Below are positions 23,777 through 35,429 of a stretch of DNA of 64,000 nucleotides, piece after piece (positions within the stretch are counted from its first letter, which is position 1; each line of letters starts with the position of its first letter). The stretch covers positions 85,127,050 through 85,191,049 of the forward strand of contig CM048843.1 in NCBI GenBank assembly GCA_026545765.1, given 5' to 3'. This DNA is from Plantago major (lineage: Eukaryota; Streptophyta; Magnoliopsida; Lamiales; Plantaginaceae). The position numbers were made by a program, and so were the translations under genes. The notes beneath the pieces were generated by a model. The model saw only the letters and a list, made by a program, of their open reading frames with translations. It did no database searches and had not been told where the DNA came from.

Positions 23777-26700
23777 CAAATCTCCACCTTAGATTGAATT
23801 TAGATCTGGCTTCTCCAAAACACTCTTAAGGTTGGAGTAGACCCTTCTGTACCTTCATCAACATTGAACAAAACTGAAACTTGGAAGTTTGCAAAGCTTT
23901 TGTTAAGCTATCAGCCATGTTCTCTGAGGTGTGTATTTTCTCCACTTTGATCCTTCCTTCAGCTATCACATCTCTGATATAGTACAGCCTTACATCAATA
24001 TGCTTGGTTCTCTCATGGTAAACCTGATGTTTAGCCAATTGCAAAGCACTCTGATTATCACAATAGATTGTGACTGATCTCTGAACAATCCCAAGTTCCT
24101 CCAACAGTCCCTGCAACCACAAAGCTTCCTTCACTGCCTCTGTCAATGCTATAAACTCTGCCTCTGTAGTTGATAAAGCTACCACAGGTTGTTGAGAACT
24201 CTTCTAGCTAACACCAGTCCCATAAAGAGTAAAGACATATCCTGTATTTGATTTCCTTGTGTCAAGATTTGATGCTTAATCAGCATCTACATATCCAACC
24301 AATGGCTGATCTGTTTTCTTTGCAACCTTGAAGTATAAACCATGATCCTGTGTTCCTTTAATAAACCTTAGAACCCCCTTAACAATTTCCCAATGAGCAT
24401 AGCCTGGATTGCTCATATACCTGCTAATAACACTCATGGAATATGCTAAGTCAGGTCTGCAACATACCATAGTATACATAATACTTCCCACTGCACTTGC
24501 ATATGGAACAGATTCCATTTTCATTTTCTCTGAATCATCTGTGGGACACTGAGCACTTGACACCTTTATGCTTTGATTCAATGGTACATATGCAGGCTTA
24601 CTTTCATGCATCTTATACTTATGCAGCACCTTTGACAAATAACTCATTTGAGTGAGTGTTGTGACTTGTTGATCATGACTTCTGCAAATGTCCATTCCAA
24701 GAATTCTCTTTGCATTTCCCAAGTCCTTCATCTCAAATTCCTTGTTGAGATTCTCCTTAACATCTTCAATCATCACCATGCTCTTGCCAGCAATCAAAAT
24801 GTCATCCACATAGAGCAATAAGTACAAGTACCCTGTATCTTGCTTCCCAGCTTGGTAAATGCAACTGTCATAACTGCTTCTCTTAAACCCCACTGAAACA
24901 ACAAACTCATCAAACCTTTTATACCACTGCCTAGGAGATTGCTTCAAGCCATACAAAGTTTTCTTGAGTAAACATGCCTTTGTATCTGCATTACTCACAG
25001 TTACACCTTCTGGCACCCTCATGTATATTATCTCCTCTAGATTACCATGCAAAAATGCAGTCTTTACATCCATTTGCTGCAGAAAGAGACCCTCTTGAGT
25101 AACAATGGACATCAGTATTCTGATTGATGTGTGCTTGACTACAGGAGAGAAGATCTCTGTGTAGTCCAAGCCCTCTCTTTGAGTGAAGCCTTTTGCCACC
25201 AACCTTGCCTTGTATCTCACTTTTCCACCAACAGCTGCTTCATCCTTCTTCTTAAAGATCCATTTACAGCCTACCAACTTGGTATTCCTTGGCACAGTGA
25301 CAATACTCCAAGTCTTATTCTTGTTAAGAGACTCCAGTTCCTCTTGAATAGCTTCCAACCATAAAGACTTCTCTTTGCAAGTGACAGCTTCATGATAGCT
25401 GTTTGGTTCTGCATAGTTAACTTCCTCAGCAATGCTCAATGCATAAGATACCATGTAGGACTTCCCTACTCTTCCAAAACCATACAAGTTTGGTGCTTGT
25501 CGCTGATCCTCCTTGATGCATGCATGTTGCAGATCAACAAGTGGTACCAATAAGGTTCTGAGGGTTCTTCATTTTCATGAACAAAAGTGTCAAGCACCTG
25601 TGTATCATACACATGCTCCACCTCAACCTTAGTATTATCATTTTCTCCTATAGTGTCAGGTGTAGGAGACACTTGTGCCTTTGTCCCTGATGCAGCTTGA
25701 GTTCTGAGAGGCATTAACTTCTCATTGAATGTAACATCCCTACTTAGAATGCACTTCTTCTGATCAATGCTCCAAAGTTTGTATCCCTTTACCCTAGTTG
25801 GGTATCCCAGAAACACACATCTTAGAGCTCTTGCATCTAGTTTGTCCTGTTTTATGTGAACAAGACCTAAACAACCAAAGACTTTCAGGTGATCATACCT
25901 GGGTGTGTGCCCTAACCAAACCTCCTATGGTGTTTTGAAATGTAGAGCAGAAGTGGGACTCCTATTAATTAGATAACAAGCTGTGTTTGAAACTTCTCCC
26001 CAAAACCTTTTTGATAGACCAGAGCTGATTAACATGCACCTGATCCTTTCCAACATAGTCCTATTGTATCTCTCAGCCACTCCATTTTGTGGAGGGGTTC
26101 CTGGCACTGTCTTGTGCCTTATTATACCTTTTCCCTTGCAAAACTCATTGAACTCCCCAGATAGGTACTCCAGCCCATTGTCAGTTCTGAGGTACTTGAG
26201 TTTCCTCCCAGTCTGATTCTCCATCTCAATCAACCAATCCCTAAACTTAGAGAAAGCTTCATCCTTTGATTTCAAGATCATGAGCCATACCTTCCTTGAG
26301 TAGTCATCAATGACTGACATATAGTACTTTCCTCCATTCAAGGTTTCAGTTCTTGCAGGTCCCCATAAGTCAGAGTGAACATAATCCAGTGGTCCCTTAG
26401 TTGTATGCTTTCCAGTCTCATAGCTTGTCTTGTGAGCCTTACCAAGGACACAAATCTCACAGAAACTGAGCTTAGATACCTTATCACCACCTAGGGCATC
26501 TTGTTTAGATAGTTCCTTTAACCCTTTTTCACTGATATGGGCTAATCTCTCATGCCAGAGCTGTGTCTTATCCATTGTTGTAGGAACAGTTGCACTGACA
26601 GTTGCAGCAACATTGGCAACAACAGATGCTATACCAGACACTACTTCACCTTCCATAATGTACATGCCATTTATGAGGTTTGCCTTGATCACAGAAGTGT

Positions 26701-27586
26701 TCCCCTTCATTACTGACATCACTCCATTTTCAGACCCATACTTATATCCCATTTTATCAAGTGTTCCTAGGGATATTAAGTTTCTCTTCAAGTCAGGAAT
26801 GTATCTAACATTGGTGATAATTCTAACTACACCATCATGCATTTTCAGCCTTATATTACCAGTGCCCTTAATGCTATAGGCATAATCATCTCCCAACAAC
26901 ACTTTACCCATGTTCCCATACTTGAAATCTTCAAACCAATCTTTAATTGGGCAGATTTGAAAGGAGCAACTTGAATCTAAAATCCAATTCAAACCACACT
27001 TTGATTCAGTAATAGAAAGTACCTCTGCACAATCATAGGCATCTGAGGATTCAGCCAAATCTGCTGTGTTAGCTCCACCTTGCTCAGGTGCCTTTCCTCC
27101 TCTCCTTTCCCTCTTTAACAAGAAGCAATTCTTCTTCAAGTGACGTGGTTTCTTGCAGTAAAAGCACTTCCTTTTCTCTGTGTTATCATTCCCGGCTGAG
27201 CTTGATTCCTTCAACTGTTGCTTTGGTCTGGTTGTCATCTTCCCTTTATTGGCATGATGTTTGTTCCAAGACTGCTTGACAAACAAACTCTCAGCTGCTG
27301 TTTCAGGCTGAGTTCAAACATTCTTTTGATCCAATTTATTCCTTAGAGCCTTCTCAACATCTGCAGCTGTGAGATCATCCGGCTTGGTCATCACTATGGA
27401 ATCTATGAAGTGTTCATAGTTCTTTGGTATTGAACTTAACAACAACACTGCCTTGTCATTGTCTTCCACCTTCACATCCAGTGATTCAATGTCCAGACAC
27501 AACTTATTGAATTCATCAACCTGATCAAGAAGTGATCTGTCAGCCCTCATTTTGAATGAGAACAACTTTTGTTTCAAATGCATTTT

Positions 27587-28734
27587 CACTACAAGAATTC
27601 TGCTGTAACGGGACGGAAAGGGGCGACGGATTTTATCCGTCGCCCCTGTAGCGACGGATCGCCAAACGGGGCGACGGATAAAACTTATCCGTCGCTACAG
27701 AGCGTTGACCAAGATTTAAAAAAAAAAAAAAAATTTTAGCGACGGATAGATCTATCCGTCGCTATAGCCGGGAACGTTAGCGACGGATAGATCTAGATCT
27801 ATCCGTCGCTAAAAGCCTAAAAAAAAACCATATATCTCCTCCACCACCTCCTTTCCTCCACCACTTCTCCTCCATTTCTCCTCTCCTCCTCCCACCACCA
27901 CCTTTCTCCTTCCACCACCTTTCTCCTCCACCACCACCCACCACCATCCTCCACCACCATCCTCCTCCACCACCATCTCCACCACCACCACCTCTCTCCC
28001 TCCCACCACCACCGCACCACCACCATCTCCACCACCACCACCACCACCACCACCACCACCACCACCTCTCTCCTCCCACCACCACCGCACCACCACCATC
28101 TCCACCACCACCACCACCACCACCTCTCTCCTCCCACCACCACCGCACCACCACCATCTCCACCACCACCACCACCACCTCTCTCCTCCCACCACCATCT
28201 CCACCACCACCACCACCTCTCTCCTCCCACCACCACCGCACCACCACCCTGCCACCACCACCATCTCCTCCACCACCACCACCACCCTGCCACCACCACT
28301 GCCACCACCGCACCACCTTTCTCCTCCCACCACCACCGCACTGCATTTAATACAAATTGATACTGAATATAAAAATTCGAATACAAATTAATCCGTATAC
28401 GAATACAAATCAATATCTCGTATACGAATACAAATTGGATACGAATTAATCCGTATACGAATATAAAAATTCGAATACGGATTTTATTTTTTTTAAAAAA
28501 AATAGAAATGGGGCGACGGATAGAATCTATCCGTCGCCACGTTATCAATTTAAAAAAAAAAAAATTGGTCAATCCGTCGTCCAATCCGTCGCGAATTGGA
28601 CGACGGATTGTTATCCGTCGCCACAGCTCCAGGGGGGCGACGGATTTTCTATCCGTCGCCCGATCCGCCGAGCCGGGCGACGGATAGATAACTCAGTAAC
28701 GGATCTATCCGCTACTGAGCCGATTTTTGTAGTG
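27587..28734. mobile_element. Non-autonomous CACTA (En/Spm-type) element nested in copia gag
   Basis: The ends are CACTACAAGAATTCTGC and, read inward on the minus strand, CACTACAAAAATCGG. TTT flanks both sides (27584-27586, 28735-28737), fitting the 3-bp duplication of CACTA elements. Both subterminal regions carry many copies of GCGACGGATA in facing pairs (for example GCGACGGATAGATCT with its reverse complement), as expected for transposase-binding subterminal repeats. There is no transposase. Its length is 1148 bp. It splits the gag coding region of the copia element. Confidence 0.93.
27837..28334. repeat. CCA/CCT-rich triplet tract inside the CACTA element
   Basis: About 500 bp consists almost wholly of CCACCACCACC and CTCCTCCCACC blocks on the plus strand, with a semi-regular larger unit (CACCTCTCTCCTCCCACCAC followed by CACCGCACC) repeated about six times. 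All three minus frames stay open and read as Gly/Trp/Val-rich strings, an artefact of composition. The tract is followed (28360-28480) by short CGTATACGAATA repeats. Confidence 0.9.
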
Positions 28735-29062
28735 TTTACTTGCAGATGACTTGACATGATACAGAGATTCCAACTTGTCCCAAACTGCCTTTGCAGTCTT
28801 TTTTTTAATCACTTCAATCAGTGCTTTGTCCCCCAATGAAAGAATCAGTGAGCTTCGTGCCTTTCATATGATACGCTTCTTCTCAGCATCATCAAATTCC
28901 TTAGGAAATCCAGCATCACCTAGCAGAGCTTGCTCTAATCCCTGTTGAACCGGTAGAGCCTCCATCTTTGCCTTCCACAATGAGAAATCGATCTTCTCTG
29001 TCAGTTTTTCAATGTCAAATCTTGCCATTGTCGCCATAATTGTTCTTGAGCTGATTTCACCT

Positions 29063-29081
29063 TCCCACAGACGGCGCCAAT
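29063..29081 (-). other. Primer-binding site of the young copia element
   Basis: In element orientation TTGGCGCCGTCTGTGGGAA directly follows the 5' LTR. The same core (TTGGCGCCGT) serves the gypsy element at 54.3 kb. Such a site is complementary to the 3' end of a tRNA; the isoacceptor is not asserted here. Confidence 0.8.
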
Positions 29082-29668
29082 TGTTGCGTATTGTTCTTAG
29101 AATCAACTCAAACAATCAACAATAACGATCAACTCCAAACCGAACAAATTATCAACGACTGTTGCAACACCAATTGTAATCACAGTGACAACAACAATCA
29201 ATATTTCCAGAAAATTGTAAACACTCCAAGCAATCGAAACACAACGATTTTACGTGGTTCGGCAATAGCCTACGTCCACGGGAGAAATTCCAGATCTTCT
29301 TATTGAGTATTCAACCACAAGTTACAATCAATCACCAAGATTATCGATTACAGAAGAAGAAAGAAAAACAGAGCATGAATAGCTCAAGGAAGAAGAAAGG
29401 AAACTGATTTTCTGTTACAGAATTGGAATTATGAACAGTAGAAGCGCCAAACACTATTTATACGACTTCTCACGTCATCCCACGTGATCCCAGCCAACCA
29501 GTGAACGACACGTCACAAGGCTTTAAGTATAAACACGCCTTTAATCATCCAAAACCCGTTTTCTCCCTTTAAATCAATTTCTCTGCACAGACAATGTTAT
29601 TCTCACTGTTACTGCAACATCCATTAATTCTTCCAAGAATTTTCCCTTCTCAATTCAATCTAGTTCCA
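29082..29668 (-). repeat. 5' LTR of the young copia element
   Basis: This 587-bp LTR differs from the other at four single bases. Its inner end abuts the primer-binding site. Confidence 0.95.
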
Positions 29669-29675
29669 TAGATAG

Positions 29676-30000
29676 TACTTTTGCGTGCTTTGAAGTTTGA
29701 ACTTTTGTATGGGTAGGTTGGCAGGGGAACAATTTAATCTCTGGTTCCCTTCCAGTTTCATACATTAAAATTTGCATGTAGAAACTGACCGAACAGAACC
29801 GGGGATGGAGATTTGAAATTGCGGTTCTAGGAACAGAACTGGAATCAGGACCCTAGCCTTACACAGACCCTTTAATGTATCAGGGTTCGGGTCTGAACCC
29901 GAACCCTTACTGGACCCGGAATTTCAGATCCAAACCCGAATTTTAAGGTTGGGTCGGAACTAAACTTTCATTGTAAAATTGAAATTTTTACATTTGCGGT
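29676..30000. other. Spacer, probably displaced 3' flank of the DUF247 gene
   Basis: No gene is visible. Short GAACCCGAACCC-type repeats lie around 29885-29960. By position this was next to the DUF247 3' end before the copia insertion. Confidence 0.4.
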
Positions 30001-30009
30001 TTATGATTA

Positions 30010-31478
30010 GGGAAAATTTCAGATGGTACCCCTTAAATTGGGTCCAATAACATATTCACTCATTCTATTCGAACAATTACAGTTACATCCAAATATTGAA
30101 CTGAGTAATTTCTAATATTACAAATGGGTCCAAAACTCAAACCTGCCGATGACATGGACTTGCTTTTTGCGGATGTGTCAGTCAAAGTTGGTCATAATAA
30201 CGAAAATGCCATTGAATATTTTGATTTTTGAGTTTCTTTTATTATGTTTCTCTATTTTATTTTCTTTTTGATTTTCTTTTTTCCTCTTTAATTTAGGCCC
30301 CAATTGACAGTGGACCTGTCTGTAATTAAGAGAAACAAATGTAGAGACGCTGATGTAATTGAATGGATGTAATTGGTGAGTTGGAGTCAATTGAATGACC
30401 ATAAACTATTTGGGCCCAACTAGTAATTATCCATAAAATTTAAAAGTTCAATTAGGTCCCTATAACTTTTTCAATTTTGCAATTAGGTTTGTTAAATTCT
30501 CAATTGTAAAGGCTTAGAGTTTCCAAAACTCTAAATTGAGTCCCTTAAACTATGAAACCAATTTAAACAACAATCGAAACTCCATATCCACATCTCCAAC
30601 TCCGATTTGGAAGCTCCATGCCGGAAAAGCTCCGACATGGGCTGCATAGCTCCGATTTTGGAGCCAATTTGGAGCTGTGAACAGCCCCATGTCGGAGCTG
30701 TTCCAGCCCCGATAATGGGGCTGCACAGCTCCAAAATTGTTGTAGATCCAAATTGAGTCACAGAGCTGAATCGACTGAGTGCAAGACTCAAAATCGAGTC
30801 ATAGCCCAATTTGAGTCATGAACAACTCGATTCTGACTCCATCGAGCAAAAATCGCTCAAATCGGAGTTGCAACAATTACGATTTGGAGCTGTGTTTATC
30901 CAGCTCCGTAATTACAGCTCCGGTGGAGCTGTGAACAACATAAAAAGAAGAGGAATAAGGGAAGGGAAGGGAAGGAAGAAGATAGGGAAGAGAAGAAGAA
31001 AATGGGTTTGGGGTTTTTATTTTTATTTTACATTTTCTTTAACACAAAGTCTCATGAGAGCAATTTCAAATAACTTTATGCGAGCATTTATCGTATCAAG
31101 AAACCATCCATGTTATTAATCAAAACGTTTATGTTGTTAATGAAACAAATCTTGTTGTAATATGAAAAAATACCAATGTTGAGAATATAAGTGTTTTGAT
31201 TAATAACATGGATGATTTTCTTGACAATATAAGTACGTCTCTAGATAAATTATATAGAGACTGATTCCCAGAAGACTTACTCTTTCTTTAATAAGTAAAT
31301 TAATTGAATTTTATTTTTTCTTTTCTTTATTATTTCAATCAAAATAATTCCAACATGGCAGGAGAGAGAAATGTATTTCGGATTTGGTCAACTCCAGGAA
31401 TGTATCTGTTATTGTTCGAATAGAAGGGACTAATCTGTTTAGAGGGTCAATTTAAGGGGTACCATATGTAATTTTCTC
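30010..31478. mobile_element. Non-autonomous Mutator-like element (MULE) with 9-bp target duplication
   Basis: The outer ends are GGGAAAATTTCAGATGGTAC and, on the minus strand, GAGAAAATTACATATGGTAC. Similarity continues for about 80 bp (shared CCCCTTAAATTG and TTCTATTCGAACAAT blocks). A perfect 9-bp duplication TTATGATTA flanks both ends (30001-30009, 31479-31487), the hallmark of Mutator insertions. No transposase is present. The interior is rich in AGCTCC/GGAGCT words that form local inverted repeats (about 30600-30930). Confidence 0.92.
31095..31224. repeat. Long hairpin inside the MULE
   Basis: A 32-base arm at 31095-31126 (centre CCATCCATGTTATTAATC) pairs with 31193-31224 with about two mismatches, separated by 66 bases. 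A CTCTAGATAAATTATATAGA motif follows. It resembles the fold-back block at 21.2-21.4 kb, so a small element may be nested here. Confidence 0.6.
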
Positions 31479-31604
31479 TTATGATTAACTTGCAGTGAAA
31501 GTTGTAGACGGTTGAAAAAAAAAAAAAAAATCAAAGTGGAAAGTTTGTGTCGAGACTTACCGGAGTAAGTAGTAATTTGATTTGGACAGTTAATCTCTAC
31601 GAAA

Positions 31605-32480
31605 ATGGTGAATTTCCATCTCCCTGAAGAAATCTTGATCTAAGCCCATCTTTGTATGGCTGCCAGCAAAATCAGTTGGCAGAAAATGGTTCACTACTCT
31701 TTCCACCTCCAAATTCATCACCTTACTCGCAGAACTCGCCAACACCATTTGATTCTCGAAGAAGCTTGAATTGATGTACACTTGCTCAGGAGTGATTGGT
31801 TCATGCAATGGCTTGGTTACTTTTGCTCCGATCTGGGAACAGTAAGATGCTTCTGGTAAACCCTATTACTCTGCAACACTATAAAATTGTGCTAATTTGG
31901 TACTGTAAAACTAGCCCGGCAAGATTTTATAGATCAACTCATCTAGCATCCGGTGATTGGAAGTGGGTTATTACTTATTAGTAGTTCGTCTGATCGTAAA
32001 ATGATCAAGGGTGGCAATGGGGCTTTTAAGAATGGATCATAAGACTGTAATAACCGAAGGATTTTTTTTTTAAATTGTAATTAGGCTGTATGGATTTGGA
32101 TATGATGATTCTAGTGATGATCATAAGGTTGTAATGCTTTCGTATTATGTGGATCGCCATGATCGGAAACATATTTATCCATCATTTGAGGTACATTATA
32201 CACACACACACATACTGAATAATGTGTATGGAAATGTGTTCATGCTTGTCCGCCTACTTATGATTCCTTTAATTTTGGATGGAGCTTTTGTTAGCTCAAT
32301 TGGCCTACGAATACTTTTTATGATGGTAAATGTGTGCATAATAGACTTTCAGTTGTTGGAGGATGCTTTTGAATTGTAGACAGCTGGAGTATTCTCGTAT
32401 TCCTCTCTATGGATTATCAAAAGTATAGAGTAGAGTCTTGGACCCAAAATATTGCTGATTTAAGGTCAGAGTGAAGAGAT
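31605..32480 (+). pseudogene. F-box / F-box-associated domain pseudogene
   Basis: The ATG at 31605 opens MVNFHLPEEILI, the start of a plant F-box domain, then meets a TAA (31641-31643). In another frame the family mark GSCNGLVTFAP (around 31798) appears, followed by a stop. Farther on, LYGFGYDDSSDDHKVVML (from 32086) and an FLSMDYQKYRVESWTQ segment (about 32400-32460) match the F-box-associated (FBA) domain order. The F-box itself is deleted after its first dozen residues. Intact relatives act as substrate receptors of SCF ubiquitin ligases; this copy is dead. Confidence 0.8.
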
Positions 32481-33605
32481 ACCTTCGTGTTTTATTGGGG
32501 ACAAGGAGATTGTGTTGATAAACGATGAAGATGTTGTTGTTGTGTATCATCTAACACCAAAGGAGATGGAGTTTGGGATATGAATGTACTTTTGTACGTT
32601 ATCTTGGGACAAGCAAACTGCAATTGTAACTGATCTCTGTACGGATGTTGTGTATAATCTGCAGGAGGGGACGACAAGGGACAGGACTGATGGAGTTCGG
32701 CTCAGTTCTTTTCAAGGAGGCAACTTTGTGAAATTTCAAGATTTGTATATTAATGATGGTCGTTTATGAAGTTGACTCTGACATTCTTGGAGGCAAACAG
32801 GGGTGGATACAGGAAACAACCGTTCAGTATATCATGAACTTAAAGGGTGTTCCGAAATTACATAAAGATAAGACTCAAAATATTAATACAATCATAACTT
32901 TCTCCACTTGCAGAGAAATTGTTGATTATTTCTCAAATGAGATCTAATATTGAATGTTGTTATATTTCATTTACTAAAAAAGATCTATTCCTGGTTAGCT
33001 GTGTAGATCAGTTTAATTATGTTGTACTAGTATGTTTGGGCTACAAATTGTATGTGGTTTAGAAATTCAATAAAAAATTAAACTATTTATGCCTTAATCA
33101 TAGATCTTCTGTTTGCAATAGTTAAGTGCATTAAACTCACATCTCTGTAGGATTTTCTTAGCAAGAGCTAAGTAAGAGCATCTTGCTATTTTTTTAGGCA
33201 TCTGGGTGTGTGGTGCAAAACAGTGAGATGGAATGTGCTACAACAAAAGAGACAGCAAGAAAAGGAGATGATGGAGGGCACCAATTCTTCTCTTTCTTAT
33301 ACCAATGACTTAATTACATTTGACTAAAATTGCTACCTCCTCATCGTAAAGATGCCTGAACTAGTTAGCAAATTGTATTCCGAAGTTCTAATATGTCACT
33401 TTGATTATTGTAGCTCTTTTCACTATGATTACTTCTGCTAGTCTCTTTCCAATTTCGCATATTGTAGGTGCTAGAAGCCAAACATTTGTTCTTATCTGCT
33501 CTTATTTGTAGGATGCCAGAGCTTCGTCTGGATCAGGTAATTTTCTTCAACACATTTCTATTCTTGTGAGAAAACAATTAATGATAGGTTGGCAATTTAT
33601 GTTTT
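32481..33605. other. Region downstream of F-box relic, nothing definite
   Basis: A few FBA-like residues may continue to about 32570 (a DKEIVLINDEDVVVVY-like string). The rest has no supported gene. Confidence 0.4.
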
Positions 33606-33939
33606 GAATGTTCCAATGATTATGGTATGGTGAATTTGCAGCTACTTGAACCTGTTTATTGACTTTTTGCTCGATCTTATATGGGTTTCTATGTATTTAG
33701 TTGCTTAGTGCTGTGAGCCTTGTGGTTGTCTGGGTTGAACCATTTTTGATTTTGCTCATGTATGGACTATTAAATGTTCCGATGATTAGGGTATGGTGAA
33801 TTTGCAGTTACTTGAACCTGTTTATTGACTTTTTGCTCGATCTAATATGAGATTCTATGTATTTATTTGCTTTAGTGTTGTGAGCCTTGTGCTTTTCCAA
33901 GTTGAACCATTTTTGATTTTGCTCATGTATGGACTATTA
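33606..33939 (+). repeat. Tandem duplication, two units of about 167 bp
   Basis: 33606-33772 and 33773-33939 are head-to-tail copies beginning AATGTTCC and ending ATGGACTATTA, with about 10 percent differences by eye. Neither copy codes for protein. Confidence 0.85.
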
Positions 33940-34894
33940 GTTATTGCCTGCCAACAAGTAGTTGTTTGCTTTCTTCTTTTGTATTAGATTGTAAATATGA
34001 AGTGATTGTAATTTATTACGCTTCTCGCATAATGCTATCGCATGCTTCAGTGCTTTGGATTCCTGTGTAGAATAATGTATGGATTAGGTATGTGATCGTT
34101 TCAGTGATGATATCATTATACGACTGTAGTCCTTTTACATTTTGAAGTTGGGGCCGTTCTGTTTGATAGTTCCATCCAGCCCTGTTGATTGTTCCACCAA
34201 TCAATAACAACACCACTACGAGGGATCTTAGATTGACAGCATTTTGAAGTAGCATATTCATCCCTGTTAGGTAGTTGGTGCGGATGTGGTTATGATAGTT
34301 CTATTGCAGTGATTATTAGTAAGAATGTGTTTTAATACGCACCTTGATGTTTATTTATCCTCTGAAATCGGATTTTCTGGAGAGGATCAATTTACGGGCA
34401 CATTTTCTTGATACTCAACTATTTAGTGTGGATAGATGGTTGTCTACTGTAGAACTTAATAATATATTTTTGGCATTTCATTTGTACTTTGTAGGGTTAT
34501 TGTTATGATTTGAGTGCAAGAGTTGGTAGGAGGTAGATCAGTGCTTGGATACAGTACTATGTAAGTTTGCTACAGGTCACTTGGAACATTGTTGTAATTC
34601 GGATCATTCGTCTAATCCAAGCGACAACTCGTCCCAGAGATTCCAGCTGGGTGCCTCCACACACCATCCATCCCCTGTTTGACGATTAGACGCTAGTTGC
34701 TTTGAAGTGGTGCGAGGGTGTAGAACATTTTTATTTCAATGAAATGAGTTGAAAAAAAGGTCAAGAACTCAGGCAGAAGGCTTGGGATGTTAAACAGAAA
34801 GAAGAAAGAAAGAAACACAAACTAAACTCATATTCTTCAAAAAATTAGGATGTTTCTTGAGATTTATTATCTTGAAGTGAGCTAATCAGATAAT
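33940..34894. other. Intergenic stretch with no recognised gene
   Basis: No supported coding or RNA gene is visible. GGATCATTCGTCTAATCC and the facing GATTAGACG near 34603-34690 form a short imperfect inverted pair. Confidence 0.45.
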
Positions 34895-35429
34895 GGCTTT
34901 GTTCAAAACTAGCTGGTTAGGTAGCTGGTTAGGTAGCTGGAAATCTAGCTGGTTAGGTAGCTGATTAGTTAGCTGAAAAGCTAGCTGGTTTTAAATGTAG
35001 GTGTTTAGCAAATTAACTGAAAATCTAGCTGGTATTTTGTAAAATGACATAAAAGGGCATTACTCTTATTTTTCTTGTCTTTAACCTTTCTTATCGTATT
35101 ATTAGTCTATAGTTTTTTAAATAATAATATATCATATTTTGTCAAATAATTATAATATATATTTAATGTACTTTACATCGCCACTTTAATAACATCATCA
35201 AAATTATCAGAAGCTGAAAGAAATAATCGTTGAACATTTTAACTTAGTAATGAAAAAAATCAGTATTTGATGTGTACTACATATATGCTTTTTAAAGAGG
35301 TGCGGATACATTAATCCTTATGCTAGTTGCAAAAAAAGTACACAAAATGTATAACAAAGGATCCACCAATATAAAATAGTATAAGTTGAGAATTCTAATG
35401 ACCTTCCGGTTTACAAAAAGAAAACGTAA

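Larger units (their letters stand above)
23826..29037 (-). pseudogene. Copia gag-pol polyprotein, multiply interrupted
   Basis: Reading from 29037 down: gag start (MATMARFDIEKL), interrupted by a TGA at 28864-28866, then by the CACTA element. After it come the gag remainder (27589-27314, ending in TGA), a zinc knuckle CFYCKKPRHLKKNC, a protease-like segment, the GAG-pre-integrase H-H-C-C, and the integrase core (DYVHSDLWG, YLRTDNGLEY, NGVAERYNRT). A TAG follows at 25925-25927. The reverse transcriptase has LLLYVDDILIAG. A frameshift lies near 25.5 kb, a TAA at 24276-24278 and a TAG at 24204-24206. RNase H (ALSTTEAEF, YCDNQSAL) runs to 23826. The protein cannot be made as one piece, so the element is non-autonomous. 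Confidence 0.93.
23190..29668 (-). mobile_element. Young Ty1/copia retrotransposon carrying a CACTA insertion
   Basis: Two 587-bp LTRs (23190-23776, 29082-29668) differ at only four positions by direct comparison (T/C at the TTATTAACG site, T/G at TTGATTATT, T/C at TATATGAC, T/C at GAATGACA). In element orientation the LTR starts TGGAACTAG and ends CGCAACA. A TTGGCGCCGTCTG primer-binding site follows the 5' LTR, and a purine tract (AAGGTGGAGATTTG) precedes the 3' LTR. The flanks contain GATAG on both sides (23185-23189 and 29671-29675), with two extra bases (TA) at the right end. Domain order gag, protease, integrase, reverse transcriptase, RNase H is copia. Confidence 0.95.

Noticed and set aside
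27777-28584. Three long overlapping minus-strand frames reading as Gly/Trp/Val-rich proteins
   Set aside because: All three frames stay open because the DNA is a CCA/CCT triplet tract. There is no conserved domain and the frames lie inside a non-autonomous CACTA element.
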